A stretch of 5,297 bases of DNA from NCBI GenBank assembly GCA_913063005.1, contig CAJXZI010000156.1, positions 1-5,297 of the forward strand, read 5' to 3'. Of the stretch, positions 1-5,297 are shown piece after piece. The notes beneath the pieces are model-generated. The model saw nothing but the letters and a program-made list of their open reading frames with translations, had not been told where the DNA came from and ran no database searches. How positions within the stretch are numbered: the first letter of the stretch is position 1; the number at the start of each line of letters is the position of its first letter. The position numbers were made by a program, and so were the translations under genes. This stretch comes from an uncultured Halieaceae bacterium (GTDB lineage Bacteria > Pseudomonadota > Gammaproteobacteria > Pseudomonadales > Halieaceae).

Positions 1-57
1 CTTCGAGGTCAGCGCGATCAGCGTAACAAGGGCTGTCACCCAGGCGAACCTCAACAT
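1..57 (-). CDS. Partial N-terminus of an exported or membrane protein (runs off left edge)
   Basis: Only about 19 codons are visible. Reading leftward from ATG at 57 gives MLRFAWVTALVTLIALTSK. This is a short positive N-terminus followed by a hydrophobic stretch, as in a signal peptide or a first membrane helix. A second in-frame ATG at 63 would add two residues (MR). I prefer 57 because the purine-rich AGGGGG at about 67-72 on the minus strand lies about 9 bases before it; it would be too close to 63. The gene is divergent from the diguanylate cyclase gene. A candidate promoter lies at 129-157. The function cannot be told from this piece, and the call rests on the start region alone. Confidence 0.5.
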   Translation of the reverse strand, partial: MLRFAWVTALVTLIALTSK

Positions 58-128
58 TCTCATTCACCCCCTATCCAACATGAAAGACCAATATGAAAGA
101 CATGTAGGCCCAAGCGGCCAGTTTGTGC

Positions 129-157
129 ATAATCGAGAACCTATCTCGAGAGTGCAA
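129..157 (-). promoter_or_regulatory. Candidate sigma70-type promoter for the left-edge gene, with an inverted repeat in its spacer
   Basis: On the minus strand TTGCAC (157-152) and GATTAT (134-129) are separated by 17 bases. They match the -35 and -10 consensus at 3/6 and 4/6 positions. The plus-strand inverted repeat TCGAGA-N5-TCTCGA (133-149) fills the spacer and touches the -10 box, where a repressor could act. The hexamers are weak, so this is a suggestion only. Confidence 0.3.
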
Positions 158-165
158 GGGTAGTT

Positions 166-249
166 TTGCCGGTGTTGTACCAACGTCGCATACCAGATAA
201 TCAGATTGTTTCTGCAAAGCTTGAGTTGCAATTGCGAGGCGGGCGCTAA
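166..249 (+). pseudogene. Likely detached 5' end of the diguanylate cyclase gene (27 codons, then in-frame TAA)
   Basis: AAGGG at 156-160 is followed after 5 bases by TTG at 166, a good ribosome-binding-site and start geometry. The frame reads MPVLYQRRIPDNQIVSAKLE, then LQLRGGR, and stops at TAA 247-249. It continues in exactly the same frame as AGVGTQLLGILSL into the first membrane helix of the cyclase. The peptide looks like the short charged amphipathic cytoplasmic lead that many membrane-bound GGDEF proteins have before helix 1. The simplest reading is that one base change (for example CAA to TAA) split a once-continuous gene of about 413 codons. Alternatives are a sequencing error, or a leader peptide after which ribosomes restart at 268. 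Confidence 0.5.
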
Positions 250-267
250 GCAGGCGTTGGTACGCAG

Positions 268-1407
268 TTGCTCGGTATTTTGAGTTTGGGCGTTGCGACA
301 TTTTATGCGGTTGAACCTCTGTATTCAGTCAGTTGGGCGGTTTCTCTGCTTGTTCTAAATCTTTGGTGGTCGCAACGAATTAATCAAACACTCCTGACCA
401 ATCGTCATTTCTCCAAGCGCCCAACGGTATTAAACGAGCTAATTGCTTATTCAGTCCTAACCGGTGCTATTTGGTCGGCAACGCTTATCGCTCTCGATTC
501 TTACTTATCTGATTTGGTTTTTTATCTCTGCGTTATGTGCGTTGCCATCATTACGGTGGTCAATATTGCGGTGTCAGTGGTGATCAGAAGCGCCTACCTT
601 GCGCAGCTCGTATTCTCTCTCGGAGTGATCGCTATGTGGCTTGCTTGGCATGCCGATCAGCGGCCGTTCAATGCAGGGTTTGCAGCGTTGCTCCTTGCAC
701 TCATGGTGTTTTTGATTATTACCAGCGAATGGATGAGCAAGTCCTTCTCCGAAATGGTCGAGACGAGTTTGGAAAGAGCAGCAATGAGTAAGGACTTATC
801 ATCGTTGACTGATAGCCTGAAGACTCGGAATCTGCAGCTGCAAGACGCTCGGAAGCAATTAGCGGAACAGGCGACAATCGACGAAATGACCGGACTACGT
901 AACCGTCGAGGCGTTAATATCATCATTAGCGACGAGCTCGGTAGGATGAAGCGTGCCCAGTTGCCGGTAGCCCTCATCGTTCTGGATGTTGACCACTTTA
1001 AAGCTTACAACGACAACTACGGCCACCCTGCGGGAGATCAAGTGCTTCAGCGTATTGCTAACGTCATGCTTGAAATGACCAATCGCGGTGGTGAGTTCGC
1101 AGCCAGAATGGGCGGGGAAGAATTCGCCATGTTTTTCCCGGGTATGAAACTTAGTGCCGCACTTGAGGTTGCTGAACGGGTTCGGGAAGGTGTGCTAGGG
1201 CTGAGAATTCCCCATGAAAAATCACCGACTGCGGAATTTGTCACTGTGTCTGTTGGCGTGGTTTCATGCGTGCCCGAGTGGGAGCTTGAATTTGATCAGC
1301 TTTTGCAGGCGGCTGACGTTGCACTGTATGAGAGCAAAACCTCGGGGCGAAATCGAATTGCGGTTGGTGAACTCCCTGCGCAACGGGAATCTGATCTCGG
1401 TGAATGA
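268..1407 (+). CDS. Membrane-bound diguanylate cyclase (GGDEF protein)
   Basis: This protein makes cyclic di-GMP from two GTP at the inner membrane. Residues 2-153 hold about six hydrophobic helices (roughly 2-15, 21-36, 57-77, 83-106, 110-127, 135-153). They form an integral-membrane sensor that I cannot assign to a named family. A helical linker (about 155-202) leads to the GGDEF domain (about 203-365). The domain has metal ligand D240 in LDVDHF, nucleotide contacts N248 and D257, the active-site motif GGEEF at 282-286, and the closing ALYESKTSGRNR motif. All key catalytic residues are present, so activity is likely if the protein is made. The inhibitory I-site position, normally RxxD five residues before GGEEF, reads RGGE (273-276). 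The 268 start is TTG with no convincing ribosome binding site, and helix 1 begins at residue 2. The true start may be TTG 166, cut off by the TAA at 247. The gene stands alone, with no visible partner phosphodiesterase. Confidence 0.85.
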   Translation: MLGILSLGVATFYAVEPLYSVSWAVSLLVLNLWWSQRINQTLLTNRHFSKRPTVLNELIAYSVLTGAIWSATLIALDSYLSDLVFYLCVMCVAIITVVNIAVSVVIRSAYLAQLVFSLGVIAMWLAWHADQRPFNAGFAALLLALMVFLIITSEWMSKSFSEMVETSLERAAMSKDLSSLTDSLKTRNLQLQDARKQLAEQATIDEMTGLRNRRGVNIIISDELGRMKRAQLPVALIVLDVDHFKAYNDNYGHPAGDQVLQRIANVMLEMTNRGGEFAARMGGEEFAMFFPGMKLSAALEVAERVREGVLGLRIPHEKSPTAEFVTVSVGVVSCVPEWELEFDQLLQAADVALYESKTSGRNRIAVGELPAQRESDLGE

Positions 1408-1597
1408 GCTGACTAAAGAACGCGGGCCGTTGGCTAATTTGAGCGGCGCAATGCAGCTAAACGCAACAAAATAATACCTAAGCACGTATCGTGTTCGTAT
1501 CAAAAAAACGGCAGCCAACGAGTCTCGAAACCTATGATTTGGAGGCTCTTTGCTAACGAGAGGCTCTTACAGGCGAATTAATGAAATTTGGCCGGAC
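1408..1597. other. Intergenic gap between convergent cyclase and hslR genes
   Basis: No gene, tRNA or strong terminator is visible in these 190 bases. There is a 9-base direct repeat GAGGCTCTT at 1542-1550 and 1560-1568. There is also a seven-base A run at 1502-1508, which reads as T7 at the end of a possible hslR transcript. The T run is preceded by G+C-rich sequence, but I cannot draw a stable hairpin there. Confidence 0.6.
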
Positions 1598-1984
1598 CTA
1601 GAGATCGAACTGCTTTCGAAGTTTCTCAAGCGCTTTCCGCTCGTGCTTGCCCGGTTTTTGAGTTGGACGTGCAGTCGCACCCCCCGCAGCTCTTCGTGCT
1701 TGCGCCTCGCGCTCACGTCGCTCTACGCTCTCGGGCGTCTCCTCGTACAGGTTTTGAGCGACCGGCGCCGGTCCCCGTTGATCGCTGAGTGCTTTAACAA
1801 CAATTTCTTTTTCGTCCCAGCCCTGCTTAACCGTTAGGTGCTCCCCGACTGAAATTTCCCGGGATACCTTTACCCGCTGGCCGTTTAGATGAACCTTGCC
1901 GCCTTCGATCGCGGTTTTGGCGATCGATCGTGTTTTATAGAACCGCGCAGCCCACAGCCATTTGTCCACTCTTAGGCGCTCCAT
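1598..1984 (-). CDS. hslR: Heat-shock protein Hsp15, S4-domain ribosome-associated RNA-binding protein
   Basis: Hsp15 binds free 50S subunits that still carry a nascent peptidyl-tRNA and helps recycle stalled ribosomes. The N-terminal S4 RNA-binding domain spans about residues 3-65. It includes RVDKWLWAARFYKTRSIA, EGGKVHLNGQRVK and a conserved EKEIVVKALSDQRGPAP segment. The C-terminus carries the family motif LYEETPESVERRE (about 79-91) and ends in a basic tail, KHERKALEKLRKQ. At 128 residues it is close to the E. coli protein (133). I chose ATG 1984 over TTG 1987 because it forms TGATG with the yrfG stop, a standard translational-coupling junction, and no ribosome binding site is visible there. 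In E. coli yrfG, hslR and hslO lie together. Here hslO does not follow; the next gene is the convergent cyclase. Confidence 0.95.
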   Translation of the reverse strand: MERLRVDKWLWAARFYKTRSIAKTAIEGGKVHLNGQRVKVSREISVGEHLTVKQGWDEKEIVVKALSDQRGPAPVAQNLYEETPESVERREREAQARRAAGGATARPTQKPGKHERKALEKLRKQFDL

Positions 1985-2721
1985 CAAGAAGCCCGGTCTC
2001 TTGGTCCTTGGGGCCTAAGATCATCGAAGTGATTAATGGCATATCGCGTGGTTGGCATTCTTGAGGGTCGCGTACTGTCCGGAGCGCAAATCATAACCGA
2101 GTAATGAATGCCGGCAGAAATTGCTGCGTTAAGCACCGGTTGTGAGTCATCGAAAAACAGTACTCTGTCTCCACTTATTTGGTCTATCGATATCCCAGTC
2201 ATCGCGAAAGCCTCTTCCCAAAAAAGCGGATGCTCTTTGGCGTATCCGACTTCATGACTGCTAATAACACCATCTACATAATCTCGAATGCTCACGACCG
2301 AGTGTTTGAGTTCCACAATATCGGGATGTGCATTGGTAAGAATTGTCGTTCTGATTCCGCGATCATGTAATCCTGTTAAAAACGGCTTTGCGTGGTCAAG
2401 CCAACGGATGTGATGCTTGAACTTTTTCGAAAGGGCAATGATGTCGAAGCCGTACTGCCTGGTCCAGTGGTCTGTGGAGTACCAGTCTAATGAGCCTTCT
2501 ACGGAACTAAAGATAGGCGCGAATTTAGCGACAACATCTGCATAGCTGACACCATTCAGCGCTGCGTAATGCGCATGGATTTGATGACCCCAAAAATCAT
2601 TGTCGAATGCAAGATCGAGAAGGGTGCCATCCATGTCGAGTAAAACGTGGTCAACTTTTGTCCAGTCTACGCGTGGAACATTTACCCCGGGAAGGGAGTC
2701 TATTTCTCCATGCTTATTCAT
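1984..2721 (-). CDS. yrfG: GMP/IMP nucleotidase YrfG, HAD superfamily
   Basis: This cytoplasmic HAD phosphatase removes the 5' phosphate from GMP and IMP, acting in purine nucleotide turnover (established for E. coli YrfG). Motif I is DMDGT (29-33), with nucleophile D29 and acid/base D31, inside the signature VLLDMDGTLLDLAFDNDFW. Motif II is the threonine of LTNAHP (128-133). Motif III is K162 in GYAKE. Motif IV is FFDDS (189-193). The cap region between motifs I and II has the expected size. The protein is 245 residues, slightly longer than the E. coli enzyme. The extra length lies in about 17 residues before the usual start and in a longer tail. The ATG at 2721 lacks a clear ribosome binding site, but no in-frame ATG or GTG lies between it and motif I. 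Its stop overlaps the hslR start, so the two genes are co-translated. It is divergent from cysQ. Confidence 0.93.
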   Translation of the reverse strand: MNKHGEIDSLPGVNVPRVDWTKVDHVLLDMDGTLLDLAFDNDFWGHQIHAHYAALNGVSYADVVAKFAPIFSSVEGSLDWYSTDHWTRQYGFDIIALSKKFKHHIRWLDHAKPFLTGLHDRGIRTTILTNAHPDIVELKHSVVSIRDYVDGVISSHEVGYAKEHPLFWEEAFAMTGISIDQISGDRVLFFDDSQPVLNAAISAGIHYSVMICAPDSTRPSRMPTTRYAINHFDDLRPQGPRDRAS

Positions 2722-2758
2722 CAGGTGTTAGTCTGCTTGTCTCTTGGCGATTTAAAAA

Positions 2759-2787
2759 TTTATGTGGTGGTCTGAAAAAAATAGCAA
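2759..2787 (-). promoter_or_regulatory. Candidate promoter of the yrfG-hslR operon
   Basis: On the minus strand TTGCTA (2787-2782) and CATAAA (2764-2759) lie 17 bases apart. Each matches consensus at 4 of 6 positions, and transcription would start about 30 bases before the yrfG ATG. It overlaps the extra N-terminal codons of the longer possible cysQ frame. That overlap fits better if cysQ starts at 2822. Confidence 0.35.
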
Positions 2788-2821
2788 CGCTCAACTGGAA
2801 TCCGTACTCACCTCCCGTGGC

Positions 2822-3652
2822 ATGTCACAGCAATCGCTGCTCTTGGAGCTGCTGGCAATGCTGGATGAGGCATCTGCTATCTCGAGAGAGTATTACAGAA
2901 AAGCCGATGAGTTGGATGTCGTAAAAAAAGGTGACGCAACGCCGCTCACAGAGGCAGATACAGCGCTGCATCATTTGATAACAGGTCGCTTGCAGTCAAT
3001 GGCCGTCGGGCTCCCTGTTCTGTCGGAGGAGTCTGAGGCTCAGGAAATAGCTTCGCGACGCGGATGGCACGCGTGCTGGGTGATTGATCCGCTCGACGGT
3101 ACCAAAGAATTTATTGAGAAGACGGATCAGTTCACGATAAATGTCGCGCTGGTCATCAATGGTAAATCGGAGTTAGGCGTGATCTCTGTTCCCTGCCATA
3201 AAGAGCACTGGGTAGGGGTTGTTGGTAATGGGGCCGCGATCTTCTCTGAGGGTCAAGGGCTTGTAGGTCGGGTAGTCCGAACTCGCCGATACACCGCGCC
3301 CAAGCCGGTAGTTATGTTGGCAAGCCACCGTCACTCGCCAAAACGTGTTGAGGCTCTTATGAGCAGCCTGTCTACTACCTTTTCCGAGGTGAAACGGGTG
3401 AACTCTGGAAGCGCTGTTAAGTTCTGCGATGTGGTATCGGGTGCGGCAGACGTTTATCCGCGCACATCACCCTGCAGTGAGTGGGATGTAGCCGCAGGTG
3501 ATGCCCTAGTGCGTGCGGCAGGCGGTTCAGTTACCGATAGCGCAGGGAGTCAAATTTTGTACAACCAACGCGATTCGCTTCTTGCTCAATCCTTCGTCGC
3601 AGCAGCGGACCCAACAATCGACTTCGCAAAAATAATCTTTGACGAGCATTAA
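2822..3652 (+). CDS. cysQ: 3'(2'),5'-bisphosphate nucleotidase CysQ
   Basis: CysQ is a magnesium-dependent, lithium-sensitive phosphatase of the inositol-monophosphatase fold. It converts 3'-phosphoadenosine 5'-phosphate (PAP), left over from sulfate activation, to AMP, which protects sulfur assimilation and RNA turnover. The metal-site motifs are all present: TEAD (43-46), LSEES (67-71) with E69/E70, WVIDPLDGTKEF (86-97) with D89 and D92, and SEWDVAAGD (219-227) with D222. GSAVKFCDVVSGAADVYPR (196-214) is the typical CysQ substrate-side segment. ATG 2822 gives 276 residues and aligns well with the usual N-terminus. An in-frame ATG at 2762 would add 20 residues unlike the family. Neither has a clear ribosome binding site, so the start is uncertain. 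The protein is longer than E. coli CysQ (246), partly through a tail of about 25 residues. The gene is divergent from yrfG. Confidence 0.93.
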   Translation: MSQQSLLLELLAMLDEASAISREYYRKADELDVVKKGDATPLTEADTALHHLITGRLQSMAVGLPVLSEESEAQEIASRRGWHACWVIDPLDGTKEFIEKTDQFTINVALVINGKSELGVISVPCHKEHWVGVVGNGAAIFSEGQGLVGRVVRTRRYTAPKPVVMLASHRHSPKRVEALMSSLSTTFSEVKRVNSGSAVKFCDVVSGAADVYPRTSPCSEWDVAAGDALVRAAGGSVTDSAGSQILYNQRDSLLAQSFVAAADPTIDFAKIIFDEH

Positions 3653-3678
3653 CGCTGCACGTGTTGAAAAGGTACAAT
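3649..3678 (+). promoter_or_regulatory. Candidate promoter of the DUF465 gene
   Basis: TTAACG (3649-3654, 4/6) and TACAAT (3673-3678, 5/6) are 18 bases apart. The predicted transcription start near 3685 leaves a leader of about 30 bases with a strong GGGGGAG ribosome binding site at 3703-3709. The -35 box overlaps the cysQ stop codon, so the small gene can be expressed separately from cysQ. Confidence 0.45.
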
Positions 3679-3716
3679 TGAAGCCTAGGTGTGTTGTGCT
3701 TTGGGGGAGCATGCGC

Positions 3717-3944
3717 ATGACCGTTGATACAGATCATCCCGCTGCTAACGAGCCGATGCCGGCGCAGATGCGGTTGTCAATATTGAAAGATCGGCACAGA
3801 GTGCTGGATAGCGAGCTAATTGACTTGCAACTTCAGCCGCTAGCCGATCAGCTTCACATCAGACGCCTCAAGAAAGAAAAGCTTAGACTGCGCGACGCAA
3901 TCGAATTCCTGAAAGACGAGATCGTCCCCGATATCGACGCTTAA
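3717..3944 (+). CDS. DUF465 / YdcH-like small coiled-coil protein
   Basis: This is a 75-residue soluble, highly charged helical protein. Residues about 19-70 match the DUF465 pattern: LKDRHRVLDSELIDLQ, then a P-A-D turn, then LHIRRLKKEKLRLRDAIEFL. This is a helical hairpin with the conserved basic KKEKLRLRD segment. The family's molecular role is not established. I chose ATG 3717 because GGGGGAG ends 7 bases before it; ATG 3711 would be only one base from that site. A longer frame back to 3639 overlaps the cysQ end and looks non-family, including a CVVLWG stretch. The gene is 64 bases after cysQ and convergent with ogt. Confidence 0.85.
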   Translation: MTVDTDHPAANEPMPAQMRLSILKDRHRVLDSELIDLQLQPLADQLHIRRLKKEKLRLRDAIEFLKDEIVPDIDA

Positions 3945-3945
3945 A

Positions 3946-3980
3946 CTCAGTTCTCAGTTCTCAGTTCTCAGTTCTCAGTT
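3946..3980. repeat. Perfect tandem heptanucleotide repeat (CTCAGTT)x5
   Basis: Five exact head-to-tail copies of CTCAGTT sit at 3946, 3953, 3960, 3967 and 3974, followed by a partial C. They fill the entire 30-base gap between the stop of the DUF465 gene and the stop of ogt. The fifth copy (AACTGAG on the minus strand) supplies the last codon and the TGA stop of ogt. Such arrays change length by replication slippage. Here a change would alter neither protein, because both reading frames end before the variable copies. Confidence 0.97.
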
Positions 3981-4472
3981 CAGGGAAAGGTCGTATTGCT
4001 TATTTTCAAGCGCGAGTAATCCTCGCTTGATGTCTATGCCACCCGAAAATCCGGTAAGCGAGCCATCACTGCCAATCACTCTGTGACACGGTATGAAAAT
4101 TGGGAGGGGGTTTTTCCCGATTGCCGTACCTACTGCACGTGCAGCGGAGGGCTTCCCCAGTTTATTTGCAACTGTTTTGTAACTCAGTGTTTTACCCCAT
4201 TCAATGGTTTCGAGTATCGACCAGACCTGTTGTTGAAACGGCGTGCCTTCTGGCGCGCGGGGGACTGCAAACACCTGTAGCCGACCCTCGAAGTAAAGTT
4301 GCAGCTCCTTTGACGCTTGCTCAAGGATTCGTGATCGACCATCAAAACGTGAATCATTGCTACGGTTATGATGGCCTGCATGTTGGTGAGCCCAGTTAAG
4401 CCCGCACAGGCCAGAGTCATTAGCCAGAAGCTCAAGGCACCCGATAGGGCTGTCTATAAGCTTACTTTTCAT
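3975..4472 (-). CDS. ogt: Methylated-DNA--protein-cysteine methyltransferase (O6-alkylguanine repair)
   Basis: This suicide repair protein moves the alkyl group from O6-alkylguanine (and O4-alkylthymine) in DNA to its own cysteine. The 165-residue length is typical of constitutive Ogt. An N-terminal RNase H-like domain (about 1-75) is followed by the DNA-binding and active-site domain (about 76-157). That domain begins with GTPFQQQVW and contains the SAARAVG helix with arginine finger R112, the NPLPIFIPCHRVIG motif with nucleophile C129 (PCHR 128-131), and the SLTGFSGGIDIKRGLLALE ending. All catalytic residues are intact. No Ada-type N-terminal regulator domain is present, so it is not an adaptive-response activator. 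ATG 4472 overlaps the upstream membrane-protein stop in an ATGA junction and has only a poor ribosome site (AAGG right before it), so translation is probably coupled. The stop lies in the heptad repeat. Confidence 0.95.
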   Translation of the reverse strand: MKSKLIDSPIGCLELLANDSGLCGLNWAHQHAGHHNRSNDSRFDGRSRILEQASKELQLYFEGRLQVFAVPRAPEGTPFQQQVWSILETIEWGKTLSYKTVANKLGKPSAARAVGTAIGKNPLPIFIPCHRVIGSDGSLTGFSGGIDIKRGLLALENKQYDLSLN

Positions 4473-4795
4473 ACCTTGTCTGAGTTTCGGTATCTAGGGT
4501 GAATGATGATCAAAAAGGCACAGAGTACGAAAAGCAGATATTGGCCAATTATCGCGATATTGAACTCACCGCTGAGGGGGTGGTTTAGGAGCGCGGGAGC
4601 ACAGGCCAGGGCAGTCAGTACCATACTGAGCCTCTGGGAACCCACCAGCCCTAGAGCGAGAAGCAAAAAAATGAGTCCGTGCGCCGCATTACCTAAACTG
4701 ACCGCATCGAGTGAAACAAGCCATAGCCTGCCGATGAGTGCTGAACCCACCAGAAAGGCCAAGCAGGCGGCGGCGTTTCGAAGCGCTTGGTACAT
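4469..4795 (-). CDS. Unrecognised small four-helix inner-membrane protein, coupled to ogt
   Basis: The gene encodes 108 residues with about four hydrophobic helices: about 5-23, 31-50, 53-71 and 77-99. There are short polar loops and a basic C-terminus, HPRYRNSDKV. No family motif is recognised and no catalytic residues stand out. I chose ATG 4795 over the in-frame TTG at 4816, because a GAG lies a few bases upstream and the residues before it are not conserved-looking. The last bases overlap ogt in ATGA, so the two genes are one transcriptional and translational unit. That tight overlap and the strong membrane-protein composition are the main arguments that it is real. A plus-strand frame on the same bases reads as an unlikely basic protein. 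A link to DNA alkylation repair is only implied by position. Confidence 0.7.
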   Translation of the reverse strand: MYQALRNAAACLAFLVGSALIGRLWLVSLDAVSLGNAAHGLIFLLLALGLVGSQRLSMVLTALACAPALLNHPLSGEFNIAIIGQYLLFVLCAFLIIIHPRYRNSDKV

Positions 4796-5014
4796 GGTTA
4801 CTCTATTTATTCTCAACCCCGTAAACGGTATACCATTACACGCGCATGTCTATGGTATTTGCCGATCTTGCTCTCATTGCAGCGTTAATAAGCTTAGAGA
4901 ATCTGTGAACTATCGTGGCAAGTCAGACCGGTGCGTGGTTCCAAAGATACTTCTGAGACCCTTGGTTTGGTTTCGATTGTGACTCGGAGGCCCTTCTCCA
5001 TATTTGAGAACGAT
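4796..5014. promoter_or_regulatory. Divergent intergenic region between the ogt operon and birA
   Basis: These roughly 220 bases must carry the promoters of both directions, but I found no pair of hexamers good enough to mark. The notable element is the palindrome at 4827-4858. I see no tRNA or small gene. GGTTCCAAA at 4937-4945 resembles a tRNA T-loop but has no matching stems. Confidence 0.5.
4827..4858. promoter_or_regulatory. Nested palindrome, possible operator
   Basis: The arms ATACCAT (4830-4836) and ATGGTAT (4852-4858) form a perfect 7-base inverted repeat with centres 22 bases apart, about two helical turns. Between them sits a second near-palindrome, ACACGCGCATGT (4838-4849), with almost the same centre. 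The left arm is also part of the palindrome GGTATACC (4827-4834). It lies 32 bases before the membrane-protein ATG and about 157 before birA. This geometry suits a dimeric regulator binding site; the protein is unknown. Confidence 0.4.
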
Positions 5015-5297
5015 ATGACAACGTCAACAGAAGCCTTAAATGCAGAATTGTTACAGCGAGCGCTGCGCGAGCAATTGACTCAGAGTGGAAGCGGCTCGTT
5101 CGCAGCTGTCGAGATAGTCGATACCATAGGCTCTACCAACACCCAGCTATTGTCAGAGGCAGCGAGTTCCGACGCTCATTTTTTGATCGCACGTCAGCAA
5201 ACCGCAGGGGTGGGGCGACGGGGTGGTATTTGGCAGAGTCCGCCCTCGGGTAATCTTTACCTGTCTTATTGTTTTCACACCGCGCAACCACTTTCGG
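5015..5297 (+). CDS. birA: Biotin--[acetyl-CoA-carboxylase] ligase, N-terminal part (runs off right edge)
   Basis: This enzyme makes biotinyl-5'-AMP and attaches biotin to the carrier subunit of acetyl-CoA carboxylase. The 94 visible residues start a BirA catalytic domain. They show the substrate-entry motif STNT at 40-43, the biotin-binding loop ARQQTAGVGRRGGIWQSPPS at 59-78, and the following strand GNLYLSYCF. The loop motif is usually GRGRRG; here it is GVGRRG (65-70), with the second position changed and the arginine equivalent to E. coli R118 kept (R68). Only about 30 residues precede the catalytic core. An in-frame TAG at 4895 leaves at most 39 more codons, so there is no room for the DNA-binding HTH domain of E. 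coli BirA. It should therefore be a monofunctional ligase that does not act as a repressor. ATG 5015 has GAG 6 bases upstream. The C-terminal half is outside the window. Confidence 0.92.
   Translation, partial: MTTSTEALNAELLQRALREQLTQSGSGSFAAVEIVDTIGSTNTQLLSEAASSDAHFLIARQQTAGVGRRGGIWQSPPSGNLYLSYCFHTAQPLS

Noticed and set aside
71..301. 76-codon minus-strand frame with a hydrophobic end, just upstream of the left-edge gene
   Set aside because: It starts inside the cyclase coding region, resembles no family and has no ribosome site. The opposite strand explains the sequence better.
1500..1597. Possible rho-independent terminator after hslR (T7 at 1508-1502 on the minus strand)
   Set aside because: The G+C-rich bases before the T run do not form a stem with a workable loop.
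1550..1837. Plus-strand frame of 95 codons
   Set aside because: Lies antisense to hslR, a clear gene, and has a low-complexity Arg/Ser/Leu composition typical of a shadow frame.
141..2888. 12-base sequence CTATCTCGAGAG repeated at 141-152 and 2877-2888
   Set aside because: One shared 12-mer is roughly what chance predicts for a window of this size, and the second copy lies inside cysQ coding sequence.
3946..3980. CRISPR-like array
   Set aside because: The unit is 7 bases and head-to-tail with no spacers; it is a simple tandem repeat.
4503..4982. Plus-strand frame of 159 codons
   Set aside because: Mostly antisense to the small membrane-protein gene. Its composition is not protein-like, and its end overlaps the birA upstream region without any recognisable domain.

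Overview
This is a chromosomal window of about 50% G+C from a gammaproteobacterium, possibly a free-living or marine one. That placement is an inference: the proteins read as gammaproteobacterial Hsp15 (HslR), YrfG and CysQ. The adjacent yrfG-hslR pair and the nearby cysQ are also typical gammaproteobacterial neighbours. I see no phage, transposon, plasmid or CRISPR signature, and most of the window is housekeeping sequence.

Left part (1-1600): a minus-strand gene starts at about 57 and runs off the left edge; only a signal-peptide-like N-terminus is visible. It is divergent from a plus-strand membrane-bound diguanylate cyclase (268-1407). That cyclase has a six-helix membrane domain, a linker helix and a GGEEF catalytic domain. 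The same reading frame is open upstream from a well-placed ribosome binding site (156-160) and TTG (166), but a single TAA at 247 interrupts it. The gene as seen is therefore probably 5'-damaged, or it uses a weak internal TTG. About 190 bases (1408-1597) after it hold no gene.

Middle (1598-3944): yrfG (HAD-type GMP/IMP nucleotidase) and hslR (heat-shock ribosome-rescue protein Hsp15) form a tightly coupled minus-strand pair joined by TGATG. Divergent from them is cysQ, the 3'(2'),5'-bisphosphate nucleotidase. It is followed by a short DUF465/YdcH-like coiled-coil protein that has its own candidate promoter. The nudE gene that I recall between yrfG and cysQ in Pseudomonas is absent here.

Right part (3945-5297): the whole gap between the convergent DUF465 gene and ogt is a perfect five-copy heptanucleotide tandem repeat, whose last copy encodes the ogt stop codon. 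ogt (O6-alkylguanine-DNA alkyltransferase) is preceded on the minus strand, with an ATGA overlap, by an unrecognised gene for a small four-helix membrane protein. Across a roughly 220-base divergent intergenic region, which contains a nested palindrome, birA (biotin-protein ligase, catalytic domain only, no DNA-binding domain) begins and runs off the right edge.

No new multi-gene system is convincingly present. The best leads are the interrupted cyclase frame, the heptad repeat at the ogt stop, the membrane protein coupled to ogt, and the operator-like palindrome before birA.
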